IMG/VR virus record: IMGVR_UViG_3300032288_004603
Coordinates: 1-52,764 of that record
Reading direction: 5' to 3' (one strand)
From: a virus
Length of the DNA stretch: 52,764 nucleotides
Under the pieces are notes generated by a model. It was given only the letters and a program-made list of their open reading frames with translations, did no database searches and had not been told where the DNA came from. Positions 15,457-22,600 of the stretch are shown here, in pieces. The position numbers were made by a program, and so were the translations under genes. The first letter of the stretch is position 1, and the number at the start of each line of letters is the position of its first letter.

Positions 15457-16116
15457 ATGGAAAAGTTTGAGCAACTAACAAAAGTGCAACAAGGATTGGT
15501 AAATGGACTAATCTCTGAATTTACAAAAATCAACCCAAAACCAACTAACGGAGTTAAACGTTTTGGTTTTGATACTATCAATGATTGTGTGGAAGAAGAA
15601 CAGCGTTTTAAACAAACGATTGCCAAACACAATAGAACAATGATGAAAGTTTTTGCTGACCAATTAAAAGCTGACATTAAAGAGTTCAAAAAAGAATTTG
15701 GTAAAGTGATTGATATTGAATTGGGGCATTCTTATAATGGTGGTAGTGAAAGACAACACACCTTAGAGAAATTAATTGAGCAATGTGAAAAACAACCAAT
15801 TAGTGACAACCGAAGTACCGAAATTAAATTGTTTTTTGTAAGCAAAGTAAAAAAGTATCAAAGTAGTGATAGTAGATATGACTACTTTGATAATAAACAA
15901 TATCAAGGTATTTTTGTTACTTTCAAACGTGAGAGAGTTGATGTAAAGTTGGAAAGTGGTAAAGGTGTTACTGCATTTAAAATTGTGGGATTGGTTTACA
16001 AAAATTACGATTGGTTGGGGGATGATAGAGATTTTTGTAAAAAGTTTTCAACATTAGATGAAATGGTGCAAAACCACAAACCTTTGCAACAACAAATAGT
16101 TGGGTTGGTACAATAA
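15457..16116 (+). CDS. Hypothetical protein, 219 aa
   Basis: Box 15424-15431, start ATG 15457. The first 130 residues are helical and Lys/Glu-rich, including a likely coiled coil around 60-85. The second half has beta-type spacing (YQGIFVTFKRERVDVKLES). No catalytic motif seen. Confidence 0.6.
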   Translation: MEKFEQLTKVQQGLVNGLISEFTKINPKPTNGVKRFGFDTINDCVEEEQRFKQTIAKHNRTMMKVFADQLKADIKEFKKEFGKVIDIELGHSYNGGSERQHTLEKLIEQCEKQPISDNRSTEIKLFFVSKVKKYQSSDSRYDYFDNKQYQGIFVTFKRERVDVKLESGKGVTAFKIVGLVYKNYDWLGDDRDFCKKFSTLDEMVQNHKPLQQQIVGLVQ

Positions 16117-16135
16117 AAAAGTTAACAAAAGATTT

Positions 16136-16164
16136 GGAGAATTGAAAAATTCTCCTTATCTTTG
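16136..16164 (+). promoter_or_regulatory. Promoter whose spacer is a hairpin (GGAGAATT/AATTCTCC)
   Basis: GGAGAATT (16136-16143), GAAA, AATTCTCC (16148-16155), TATCTTTG (16157-16164). Relative to the GGATAATT site, both arms change together (AG to AT and CT to AT). Confidence 0.65.
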
Positions 16165-16189
16165 TATTGTCTAATTAAAACTTATTATT

Positions 16190-16573
16190 ATGTTTACACT
16201 TGTTAATCTTATTGAGAATAAAGTAATCGCTGAACCAAAAACAACTTTTAAACTAATAAACAAAGTTGATAAAATTCGTATTGAGAACGAAGACTTTGAT
16301 TTTAGTATTTTGGGGTTATCCGATGCAATAGAATATCTTGAGGACTATTGCGACAATTTGGCTTTGCTTAAAGATAGTGAAGTGGAGAAATTTTTATCCA
16401 ATCATGGGTTTGGTGTTAGGGAAAATGAGCCTGACCACTATGTAGAATTGATGATGGACAACCACAAATGTGCTGAATGGAAAGGTAAACAATACTACAT
16501 TAGTGATAGCTTAAGTTTAAACGAAGACGAAGAAAAAATTTATGACGTATTGGCTTATGCGTTACACGTATAA
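16190..16573 (+). CDS. Hypothetical acidic protein, 127 aa
   Basis: Box 16157-16164, start ATG 16190. Acidic, alternating charged and hydrophobic stretches, no transmembrane segment, no family recognised. Confidence 0.6.
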   Translation: MFTLVNLIENKVIAEPKTTFKLINKVDKIRIENEDFDFSILGLSDAIEYLEDYCDNLALLKDSEVEKFLSNHGFGVRENEPDHYVELMMDNHKCAEWKGKQYYISDSLSLNEDEEKIYDVLAYALHV

Positions 16574-16647
16574 AAAAACTTTCCAATAAATTTGGAAATA
16601 TCGTTTTATATTATTATCTTTGTATTGTCTAATTAAAACAACAAGTT

Positions 16648-16977
16648 ATGGAAATCAATGTAGAAAATAAATTTAGTGGTGCTGAAAATTATGTTACTAA
16701 AAACATTTTGGAATGTGTTAAGTTTTGGAATAGCGAGGGGATAATTGCATACGAAAATAATAAGTCTGGAGTTTGGGGAGATAAAAGCACCCAAGAAAGA
16801 GCCTTAACAACACCTTACGATGATTTTGTATTGCATATGTTATTGTGCGATTGTCAAGCATTTTGCAATTCAAAATTTGCAAGAGAAAGTGGGGATAAAT
16901 ACGAATGTGGTAGAACAAGAAGTCATGTTTGGGTTCATTTGAATGATGAAAGAATTTTCATGTTTTTTGTTAAATAA
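16648..16977 (+). CDS. Hypothetical protein, 109 aa
   Basis: Box 16615-16622, start ATG 16648. Contains four cysteines (LECVKF, LLCDCQAFC, YECGR), possibly a metal site but not in a CxxC-pair pattern I recognise. Ends with a hydrophobic RIFMFFVK. Confidence 0.6.
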   Translation: MEINVENKFSGAENYVTKNILECVKFWNSEGIIAYENNKSGVWGDKSTQERALTTPYDDFVLHMLLCDCQAFCNSKFARESGDKYECGRTRSHVWVHLNDERIFMFFVK

Positions 16978-17033
16978 TTTGGAAATATCATTTTATATTA
17001 TTATCTTTGTATTGTCTAATTAAAATAAACATT

Positions 17034-17231
17034 ATGGAAAATTTGAATTTAACAAAAGACCAACATTTAATGAGTATTAGAAGTAATGGTCAAGAAATGG
17101 GTCACATTGAAATTGAGGGTGGTAAAATTGTCACAAATGGTTTGATTGGTGAGAACACCTATAATAACTTTGTTGAACTTATTCGTGGACTTCAAGGTCA
17201 TGGGATTAAAGTTGATGATTTTTTCTTTTAA
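17034..17231 (+). CDS. Hypothetical protein, 65 aa
   Basis: Box 17002-17009, start ATG 17034; the upstream TTG reading is promoter sequence. Short, Gly-rich in the middle, no family recognised. Confidence 0.55.
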   Translation: MENLNLTKDQHLMSIRSNGQEMGHIEIEGGKIVTNGLIGENTYNNFVELIRGLQGHGIKVDDFFF

Positions 17232-17290
17232 TGTTTGGATAATTAAAAAATTATTCTTATCTTTGTATTGTCTAATTAAAACAAGAAATC

Positions 17291-17467
17291 ATGACTAAAG
17301 AAATCACAGCACAAGACGTAGCACAAGTTGCAATTGATTTGGGAATGGATATTACCATTGGTCAAGTTAATCAAGTATTGGAAATGTACGATGATGAAGC
17401 TGACAACGATACAACGGCAACATGGGATTTAATTGTGGAAAATTGCTTATATAATTTGCAAGATTAA
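17291..17467 (+). CDS. Small acidic protein, 58 aa
   Basis: Box 17258-17265, start ATG 17291. The opening TKEITAQDVAQVAIDLGMDIT reads like a helix-turn-helix-sized helical fold, and the C-terminus is acidic. No assignment. Last protein gene before the tRNA cluster. Confidence 0.55.
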   Translation: MTKEITAQDVAQVAIDLGMDITIGQVNQVLEMYDDEADNDTTATWDLIVENCLYNLQD

Positions 17468-17495
17468 ATAATTATTACTATATTTGTAAAACAAT

Positions 17496-17530
17496 GGACT
17501 TCTAGCTCATTCGGTTAGAGTGTTTATTTA
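17496..17530 (+). pseudogene. 5' half of a tRNA (acceptor arm plus D-arm)
   Basis: GGACTTC-TA-GCTC-ATTCGGTTA-GAG has tRNA spacing for the acceptor strand, positions 8-9 and D-arm, then dissolves into GTTTATTTA and runs straight into an intact tRNA. The promoter TATATTTG (17479-17486) lies just upstream. No matching 3' half (GAAGTCC) follows, so it is a deletion remnant or an RNA fragment. Confidence 0.55.
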
Positions 17531-17604
17531 GGTCTTGTGGCGCAATTGGTTAGCGCAAATCGCTCATAACGATGAGGTTTAGGGTTCGAGTCCCTACGAG
17601 ACCA
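17531..17604 (+). tRNA. tRNA with CAT anticodon (Met or Ile2)
   Basis: Acceptor GGTCTTG/CGAGACC closes with one G-T wobble, D-arm GCGC/GCGC, anticodon loop CTCATAA, and T-arm TAGGG-TTCGAGT-CCCTA. Discriminator A; the CCA end is not encoded. CAT can be initiator Met, elongator Met, or Ile2 with lysidine; I cannot tell which. Confidence 0.9.
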
Positions 17605-17613
17605 CTTAAAAAA

Positions 17614-17647
17614 GTTCTTTGAATTATGAGTCTTTTCATAATTTTTT
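17614..17647 (+). terminator. boxA-like element and terminator after the tRNA
   Basis: GTTCTTTGAATTAT (17614-17627) resembles bacterial boxA. It overlaps the stem AATTATGA/TCATAATT (17622-17629 with 17636-17643), followed by Ts. Confidence 0.5.
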
Positions 17648-17649
17648 AG

Positions 17650-17657
17650 ATATTTAT
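17650..17657 (+). promoter_or_regulatory. ATATTTAT element upstream of the HNH gene
   Basis: AGATATTTATAG, 14 bases before ATG 17672. The HNH gene does not use the TAnnTTTG promoter found at most neighbouring genes. Confidence 0.45.
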
Positions 17658-17671
17658 AGTTAAAAGAAACT

Positions 17672-18088
17672 ATGAGTACTAAAAAATGTGTAGTATGCTC
17701 AATTGAATTGAGTGGACAAAAAACAATGTATTGTGGTAATACTTGTAAACAAAAACACCATTATCATCGTGTTAAAGAACAAACTAATACTTACCATTCA
17801 CAAACAATTAGAAGTTTAAAAAGGAAGTTAGAGTTAATTGAATTGAAAGGTGGTGGTTGTGAAGTTTGTGGGTATAATAAAAATTTATCAGCATTACAAT
17901 TTCACCATAGAAACCCAAATGATAAAGAATTTGGTTTGGATGCCAGAACACTTGGTAATTTAAAAATGGAAACAATACTTAATGAATTAGCTAAGTGTGA
18001 TTTATTATGTGCAAATTGTCATTTAGAAGAACACCACCAAGAGTACACTAAGGAAAAGATTAAATTAATTGTTGAAAATAAAAAATAA
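17672..18088 (+). CDS. HNH endonuclease between tRNA genes, 138 aa
   Basis: The N-terminal zinc finger CVVCSIELSGQKTMYCGNTCKQ (Cys pairs near residues 6-9 and 21-25) is followed by the HNH core: CEVCGYNKN (about 65-73), LQFHHRNP with the HH pair (about 78-85) and CANCHLEEHH (about 111-120). It fits a homing-type endonuclease. Its position between two tRNA genes and its own ATATTTAT element fit an insertion into the tRNA cluster. Confidence 0.85.
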   Translation: MSTKKCVVCSIELSGQKTMYCGNTCKQKHHYHRVKEQTNTYHSQTIRSLKRKLELIELKGGGCEVCGYNKNLSALQFHHRNPNDKEFGLDARTLGNLKMETILNELAKCDLLCANCHLEEHHQEYTKEKIKLIVENKK

Positions 18089-18093
18089 TATTT

Positions 18094-18167
18094 GGCTTCG
18101 TAGCTCAGCTGGATAGAGCAACGCACTTCTAATGCGTAGGTCGAAGGTTCGAATCCTTCCGAAGTCA
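18094..18167 (+). tRNA. tRNA-Arg(TCT)
   Basis: Acceptor GGCTTCG/CGAAGTC, D-arm GCTC/GAGC, anticodon stem ACGCA/TGCGT with loop CTTCTAA (anticodon TCT), T-arm GAAGG/CCTTC, discriminator A. It decodes AGA, a codon expected to be common in an AT-rich phage. No encoded CCA. Confidence 0.93.
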
Positions 18168-18245
18168 CAAAAAAAAGATTAAGAAAAATTTGGTAGTTAC
18201 AAATAAATGTATTATTTTTACATAAACAAATAAACAATAGAAATT

Positions 18246-18485
18246 ATGTTATTTCAAATAAACGAAGACGGAGAATCAATGGGGTTGGTACAAGTAACCA
18301 AAAACCATACAGAAATATCAAAAGATAGATATTCTGAAATAATTAGCAAATCATTAGAAAACTTCAAAGACAATGGAGAAGACGATGGTTTTGACCCTTA
18401 CAATTTGAGTGACTTTGTAACGTACCACAACTTACGTAGTGTGTTAATTATCGAGAGAGTTTTTACAGAAGAAATTGAAATTTAA
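18246..18485 (+). CDS. Hypothetical acidic protein, 79 aa
   Basis: Lies within the tRNA/RNA cluster. Start ATG 18246. No clean TAnnTTTG box; nearest is TATTATTTTTAC near 18210. Acidic with a DGEDDGFD-like patch. No family recognised. Confidence 0.5.
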   Translation: MLFQINEDGESMGLVQVTKNHTEISKDRYSEIISKSLENFKDNGEDDGFDPYNLSDFVTYHNLRSVLIIERVFTEEIEI

Positions 18486-18520
18486 ACCATGAAAAATTTG
18501 GTAGTTACAAAAATTATTCT

Positions 18521-18680
18521 TATCTTTGTTAAAGTTCTTTGAATAATGCACCATTCCTGATTCCCAAGGTCAGGCAGTTGTAATAATGAAAGAGAAAGGA
18601 TAGAGGAACTATTTATAGTTGGCTTATCAAGGCTCATAATGTAGTGGAACTCTACTATTACAACTGAGTGCAGAGGGGTA
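18521..18680 (+). ncRNA. Structured RNA candidate 1 in the tRNA cluster
   Basis: Promoter TTTGG near 18498 and TATCTTTG 18521-18528. The transcript starts with boxA-like GTTCTTTGAATAAT (18534-18547), hairpin CCTGA/TCAGG (18556-18574), and an 11-bp closing helix CAGTTGTAATA (18575-18585) with TATTACAACTG (18656-18666). The closed domain contains AACTAT/ATAGTT and GTAG/CTAC hairpins, the latter carrying GGAACTCTA. No credible coding frame. It ends before A-rich sequence with no clear terminator. Confidence 0.65.
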
Positions 18681-18723
18681 AAAAAAAGTTTAAAAAAGAT
18701 TTGGTAGTTAGAAAAATTATTCT

Positions 18724-19184
18724 TATCTTTGTTTTAACAAAAAGAAAACGTTCTTTGAATAATAAAACCATAAAGTGCCACGACTTGCCGTCATTCCGTG
18801 AGCAGAATTTGTCGGTATGGTTTTTTAAGATACTATAGTAGAAGTTTAAGCCTTGGCGATTTCAGACTAACAAGACGAGATACAGCCTCTGTCTTTTAAT
18901 CTAACGTAGACGAGATACAGCCTCTGCCTTGAACCACATTACTAATCTTCGGAAAGGTAGTGTTTGAATTAATCTGTATTGGTTAATGAGGTCGGTATGC
19001 GGAACTCTAACTTGACGAGCACTTTGGGTTATTGCGGAACTCTAATGGTGATGAGTACTTGGTTGCTTATGGGGTTTAAACGGAAACGCTTTGTTCAGCG
19101 GAAAATAAAGTGAGGGGTGCGCACCCCTCATGGAACTTGGGTATCGGGAGAGTGGTAGCGCAACTGCTCTCACGATATCTTTTT
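18724..19184 (+). ncRNA. Structured RNA candidate 2 (about 440 nt) upstream of tRNA-Leu
   Basis: Promoter box TATCTTTG 18724-18731. After a boxA-like element (18750-18763) comes AAAACCATA/TATGGTTTT (18764-18824) enclosing CGAC/GTCG. The 19-base unit AGACGAGATACAGCCTCTG occurs twice (18873, 18908). Then ACATTAC/GTAGTGT around CTTCGGAAAG (about 18936-18965), two GCGGAACTCTAA units, and the perfect palindrome TGAGGGGTGCGCACCCCTCA (19111-19130). It ends in a terminator-like hairpin. T6 after the first domain may split it into two RNAs. Size and tRNA neighbourhood recall GOLLD/ROOL-type phage RNAs, but I do not see their signatures. Confidence 0.6.
19142..19184 (+). terminator. tRNA-like hairpin and T5 before tRNA-Leu
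   Basis: GGTATCG pairs with CGATATC and GAGAG with CTCTC, with the loop TGGTAGCGCAACTG, followed by TTTTT. The loop and upper stem read like a tRNA D-arm (AGAGTGGTAGCGCAACTG). tRNA-Leu starts directly after the T run. Confidence 0.55.
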
Positions 19185-19269
19185 GGTCGGGTGGTGGAAT
19201 AGGTAGACACGAGGGACTTAAAATCCCTTGCCACTAAATGGCGTGAGGGTTCGATTCCCTCCTCGACTA
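19185..19269 (+). tRNA. tRNA-Leu(TAA)
   Basis: Acceptor GGTCGGG/CTCGACT (two G-T pairs), D-arm GTG/CAC, anticodon stem AGGGA/TCCCT with loop CTTAAAA (anticodon TAA), long variable arm GCCACTAAATGGC, T-arm GAGGG/CCCTC. The long variable arm confirms a class II tRNA. It decodes UUA. No encoded CCA. Confidence 0.93.
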
Positions 19270-19315
19270 CAAAACGTCCATAATGGTAGTTTTAAATTGA
19301 CAAACAAAGAAGAAC

Positions 19316-19346
19316 AATGGGAGCAGAAATGTTCCCATTTTTTTTT
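19316..19346 (+). terminator. Terminator after the tRNA cluster
   Basis: AATGGGA/TTCCCATT (19316-19322 with 19332-19339) followed by T8. Confidence 0.8.
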
Positions 19347-19414
19347 GTTAAATAATTTGGAAATATAAAATAATATTCTTATCTTTGTATTGTCTAATTA
19401 TTAAAACAATGGTC

Positions 19415-19696
19415 ATGAGAAAGATGTTAGTTATCTGTAACGAAAAAGAATATGATTTTGATATTGATGAGGAGGAATACTCAATATTAAATGAGGAATA
19501 TCCATACGATTGTGATGATGATGAGTTTGATGATAATGAATTTGCACAATTCCTTATTGAAATAGATAACTTGGTTATCGAACTTATAGAATATACAGAA
19601 CCATTTGATAATATGAATTTAGATGATATTCATATTGAATACTTTGTGTCTAGGGATAATTACGATATTGTGGTTAATATTATTGATTTTAATTAG
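19415..19696 (+). CDS. Hypothetical very acidic protein, 93 aa
   Basis: Box 19380-19387; leader AAAACA is followed by ATG 19409 and ATG 19415. I choose the second from the usual spacing. Asp/Glu make up close to a third of the sequence (CDDDEFDDNEF), suggesting nucleic-acid mimicry. No family recognised. Confidence 0.6.
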   Translation: MRKMLVICNEKEYDFDIDEEEYSILNEEYPYDCDDDEFDDNEFAQFLIEIDNLVIELIEYTEPFDNMNLDDIHIEYFVSRDNYDIVVNIIDFN

Positions 19697-19750
19697 GATA
19701 TATCATTTTATATCCTTATCTTTGTATTGTCTAATTTAAAAACATATCTT

Positions 19751-19975
19751 ATGAAAGTAAAAGATTTAATCAAGCAACTTGAAGAATTAAACAAACCCGA
19801 TGCTGAAATAACATTGTTGGGTAATGTTGGTCATCCAGAAGATGAAGAAACTGATATATATTTTGACCTTGCTGAAATTTGGAATGATGGCGAAGATAGT
19901 ATTACTTTATTCGTTGGTTTAAGTGATGAAACTTTGGAACAAATAAATAATCAACAAAGAAATTTGGATATATAA
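19751..19975 (+). CDS. Hypothetical acidic protein, 74 aa
   Basis: Box 19717-19724, start ATG 19751 (upstream TTG reading rejected). The opening VKDLIKQLEELNKPDAEITL, followed by a short beta-like part, resembles small phage proteins of unknown function. The last codons contain the TTTGG of the next promoter, so coding and promoter overlap. Confidence 0.6.
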   Translation: MKVKDLIKQLEELNKPDAEITLLGNVGHPEDEETDIYFDLAEIWNDGEDSITLFVGLSDETLEQINNQQRNLDI

Positions 19976-20021
19976 AAAATTATTCTTATCTTTGTATTGT
20001 CTAATTTAAAAACAATAAGTT

Positions 20022-20333
20022 ATGGGAAAGAAACTAAACGAAGAAGAAATCGAACAAGCGATTATCAATGACCCTAACACAATGTTTGAAACTTGTTGTT
20101 ATTGTGGTGGTGTTGAGGAAGGCATGGTTATGCACGAAGTTGATTATGAAAGTTTTGATGTTTGTTGTGATGAGTGCAACGACATGAAAGAAGCGTTTGA
20201 TGAATGGATTGAGGACGGAAATGTAATCGAATTTAAAGATGGTTACGGAACGCAAGACGCACAGTATTGTAACAGATTAAAAGATGAAAAAGAATTGTAC
20301 AAATATTTTATCAAAGAATTTTTTAGTGAATAA
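20022..20333 (+). CDS. Zinc-binding protein, 103 aa
   Basis: Box 19987-19994, start ATG 20022. CCYCGG (about residues 25-30) and VCCDECND (about 50-57) form a treble-clef or ribbon-like pair; the rest is acidic. Possibly binds DNA or RNA. No named family. Confidence 0.6.
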   Translation: MGKKLNEEEIEQAIINDPNTMFETCCYCGGVEEGMVMHEVDYESFDVCCDECNDMKEAFDEWIEDGNVIEFKDGYGTQDAQYCNRLKDEKELYKYFIKEFFSE

Positions 20334-20407
20334 AAAGTTCATAAAAGATTTGGAAATATAAAATATTATTCTTATCTTTGTATTGTCTAATTTAAAAACA
20401 TATTATT

Positions 20408-20644
20408 ATGAATACACAAATTGTTCTTATTTCAGTTGATTACGATAACGCAAGAAAAGTGTGTGAGCGACTTGAAAATATGGTTTATCCAACCTTTGGT
20501 GCATTACACGATAAATTGATTGAAGAATTGGGTAGTAATGAGGGTTTTTTAATCTTTACTATTAGTCAATTTATGGATGAAGTGAATGACCAAATTTTGG
20601 ATAATTTAGAAAATTATTTTATGACCTATGTAAAAATTGGCTAA
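20408..20644 (+). CDS. Hypothetical protein, 78 aa
   Basis: Box 20373-20380, start ATG 20408. Small alpha/beta composition with a VLISVDYDNARKVCERLE start, which could be a ferredoxin-like fold. No family recognised. Confidence 0.6.
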   Translation: MNTQIVLISVDYDNARKVCERLENMVYPTFGALHDKLIEELGSNEGFLIFTISQFMDEVNDQILDNLENYFMTYVKIG

Positions 20645-20704
20645 ATAATTTGGAAATATCATTTTATATTCTTATCTTTGTATTGTCTAATTAAAACAAG
20701 AAAC

Positions 20705-21004
20705 ATGGTAACAAAAACATTTAAGATTGGTGAGTACTGCAAAGGTGGAGTTATTACCGTTGAAGTAACTGCAAAGAAAGTAGCCGTTATTGCTAAAGAA
20801 TGGGATACTTCAAAGGGTTATAACAAAGGTAGTGACCAAAGTAAAGCGAAAGAATGGAATCGTTTAGAAGTATCAACTACTGATAGTGATGCTAGAAGCA
20901 AAGTAGATTGGTTTTTATTCGATTTAACAACGTCTTACTATGCCGATGAGGTAATGAAGTGGATTGAGTCAAAAGTATCGTTTAAAAGAGAATTTAATTG
21001 GTAA
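20705..21004 (+). CDS. Hypothetical protein, 99 aa
   Basis: Box 20673-20680, start ATG 20705. Basic Lys/Ser-rich protein with a beta-rich opening (FKIGEYCKGGVITVEVTAKK). Its transcript ends at the hairpin 21013-21038. No family recognised. Confidence 0.6.
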   Translation: MVTKTFKIGEYCKGGVITVEVTAKKVAVIAKEWDTSKGYNKGSDQSKAKEWNRLEVSTTDSDARSKVDWFLFDLTTSYYADEVMKWIESKVSFKREFNW

Positions 21005-21012
21005 AACACTAA

Positions 21013-21038
21013 AAAAAGGGTAAAATTTGCCCTTTTTT
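21013..21038 (+). terminator. Terminator
   Basis: AAAAAAGGG...CCCTTTTTT with the loop TAAAATTTG, after the gene ending at 21004. Confidence 0.75.
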
Positions 21039-21104
21039 GCTCAAAAATTTGGAAAATTCGATTATTTTTATTATCTTTGTAGTGTCTAATTAAAACAAAA
21101 TATT

Positions 21105-21407
21105 ATGCAAAAGAGAACAATCATTAAAAACATTAAAGGTATCATTCTGAAACATGGTAGTTTTAGTGTAGCAGAAGTTGGGGGTGAATCAAGTCCATGT
21201 GTTGAATCAATAGGTAATACAATTGTATTGGCTGAATCATTTGATAGTAATTGTGCAACTTTAGTTACTTATGTGAATGATGAAGAAGTTGATGAAAATT
21301 ATGTTGTCTATCACGAACTATCAAAAGATGTGTTGGAAGAAATTTTAATCATTGCTGAAATGTACGAAGTTGACCAAGAAAAAACTTTAAAAAGAATTTC
21401 AAATTAA
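21105..21407 (+). CDS. Hypothetical protein, 100 aa
   Basis: Box 21072-21079, start ATG 21105. Beta-rich first half, acidic helical second half. No family recognised. Confidence 0.6.
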   Translation: MQKRTIIKNIKGIILKHGSFSVAEVGGESSPCVESIGNTIVLAESFDSNCATLVTYVNDEEVDENYVVYHELSKDVLEEILIIAEMYEVDQEKTLKRISN

Positions 21408-21467
21408 TTTGGAATTGTCAAAATAAATTCTTATCTTTGTAATGTCTAATAATTAAAACTTAAAAAC

Positions 21468-22103
21468 ATGGGACAGTATTTCACACCAGTAATTTTAAAA
21501 GAGGATAAAAAAACACCGATAGGGTTTGCGTATTCTCACGACTTCGGAAGCGGACTTAAACTAATGGAGCATTCGTGGATGAAAAATGACTTCGTTGGAT
21601 TCATTGAAAGTCTATTAACAAGGGGTAGACCATTTCACAAGTCACCGATAGTTTGGGCGGGCGACTATGCAGATGAAGAACCATTTGAAAGCATACCAAA
21701 GGAAGTAATTGATATGTTAGTTGAAAACGGTTACGAATTGGAAGACCTAAAAGAACGTGGAGCGAATACACAAAGTATTGCTGAACATTCAGCACCAAAG
21801 TTAAGACCTAACACACACAAAATTGAGGACTTTGATGCACTACCAATTGCAAAAACAAAGTACATTGTTAACCACGACAAAAAACAATTTGTTGATAAAA
21901 CAAAAGTACCTAAAGATTCAGACGGTTGGAGAATACACCCACTACCACTATTAACTTGTGAGGGTAACGGCAGAGGTGGTGGAGATTTCAGAGGGGAAAG
22001 TGATTTAGTTGGTAGTTGGGCGAGAGATGTTATTTCAGTTGAAAGCAAAAAAGCTGATATACCAAAAGACTATACAGAAATAATCTTTGATTTGGTCGAA
22101 TAA
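21468..22103 (+). CDS. Conserved hypothetical phage protein, 211 aa
   Basis: Box 21432-21439, start ATG 21468. The pattern MGQYFTPVIL...GSGLKLMEHSW with a later W-A-G-D-Y-A segment is one I associate with a recurrent phage family of unknown function. It ends with a terminator at 22155-22178 and palindrome copy 5, so it closes a gene block. Confidence 0.65.
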   Translation: MGQYFTPVILKEDKKTPIGFAYSHDFGSGLKLMEHSWMKNDFVGFIESLLTRGRPFHKSPIVWAGDYADEEPFESIPKEVIDMLVENGYELEDLKERGANTQSIAEHSAPKLRPNTHKIEDFDALPIAKTKYIVNHDKKQFVDKTKVPKDSDGWRIHPLPLLTCEGNGRGGGDFRGESDLVGSWARDVISVESKKADIPKDYTEIIFDLVE

Positions 22104-22154
22104 GACAAAGATACAACGTGTAAGGTTGTTTTAATAGACAAACAAAGAAGTGAG

Positions 22155-22178
22155 AGGGGAACGGTATGTTCCCCTTTT
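22155..22178 (+). terminator. Terminator
   Basis: AGGGGAAC/GTTCCCCT (22155-22162 with 22168-22175) followed by Ts. Confidence 0.75.
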
Positions 22179-22182
22179 GCTG

Positions 22183-22205
22183 TGTACACATATGTGTATA
22201 TACGT
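22183..22205 (+). repeat. TGTACACA-type palindrome, copy 5
   Basis: TGTACACATATGTGTATATA followed by CG, with central TA instead of AA. It lies directly after a terminator and 61 bases before ATG 22266. Confidence 0.6.
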
Positions 22206-22238
22206 GTGTGGGTTGTTGGCTTTTTACTATCTGTTAAG

Positions 22239-22246
22239 ATATTTAC
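22239..22246 (+). promoter_or_regulatory. ATATTTAC element
   Basis: AGATATTTACTATT upstream of ATG 22266, one base different from the ATATTTAT motif of the right-hand region. No TAnnTTTG box is present here. Confidence 0.4.
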
Positions 22247-22265
22247 TATTATATTATTTTAAATA

Positions 22266-22463
22266 ATGGATAAATTAATAAATAAAAATATAGGATTGCA
22301 AAACTCTGGGATTAATGAGGATGAAGCTTGGTTAAGTATGTTAAAGAAAGCTCAAACCAAATTATTCAATGCTTATAAGAGAAAAGATACTGAAGCAATC
22401 GATAATAATCAAAAGGAAGTTGATTTCATTCAAAAGCAACTTATTAGGTTGTCACAAAGATAA
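22266..22463 (+). CDS. Small helical protein, 65 aa
   Basis: Start ATG 22266. Predominantly helical, with Lys/Gln-rich repeats suggesting a coiled coil over residues 25-65. Its upstream signals (palindrome copy 5 and an ATATTTAC element) differ from its neighbours, so it may be expressed at another time. Confidence 0.55.
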   Translation: MDKLINKNIGLQNSGINEDEAWLSMLKKAQTKLFNAYKRKDTEAIDNNQKEVDFIQKQLIRLSQR

Positions 22464-22504
22464 TAATATTATTTTATATTTCCAAATGTTTTTTGATTAT
22501 TTTG

Positions 22505-22600
22505 TTTACAGTAGGTTGTTTACTGTAAATTAAACTTTATTGTAGGTTGGAGTCTACTCTTCTGTTCCTCTCGGCTCAGCCCATTGTCGTTTTATTGACA
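22505..22600 (-). ncRNA. Two-hairpin small RNA family, copy C
   Basis: Minus-strand box TATCTTTG (complement of 22604-22611). Hairpin 1 AUUGUC/GACAAU. Hairpin 2 CUG-AG-CC-GAGA-GG-AA-CAG with a GNRA loop. AGAGUAGACUCC is the complement of 22549-22560. A third hairpin, TTTACAGTA/TACTGTAAA (22505-22529), may form the 3' end. Confidence 0.75.
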
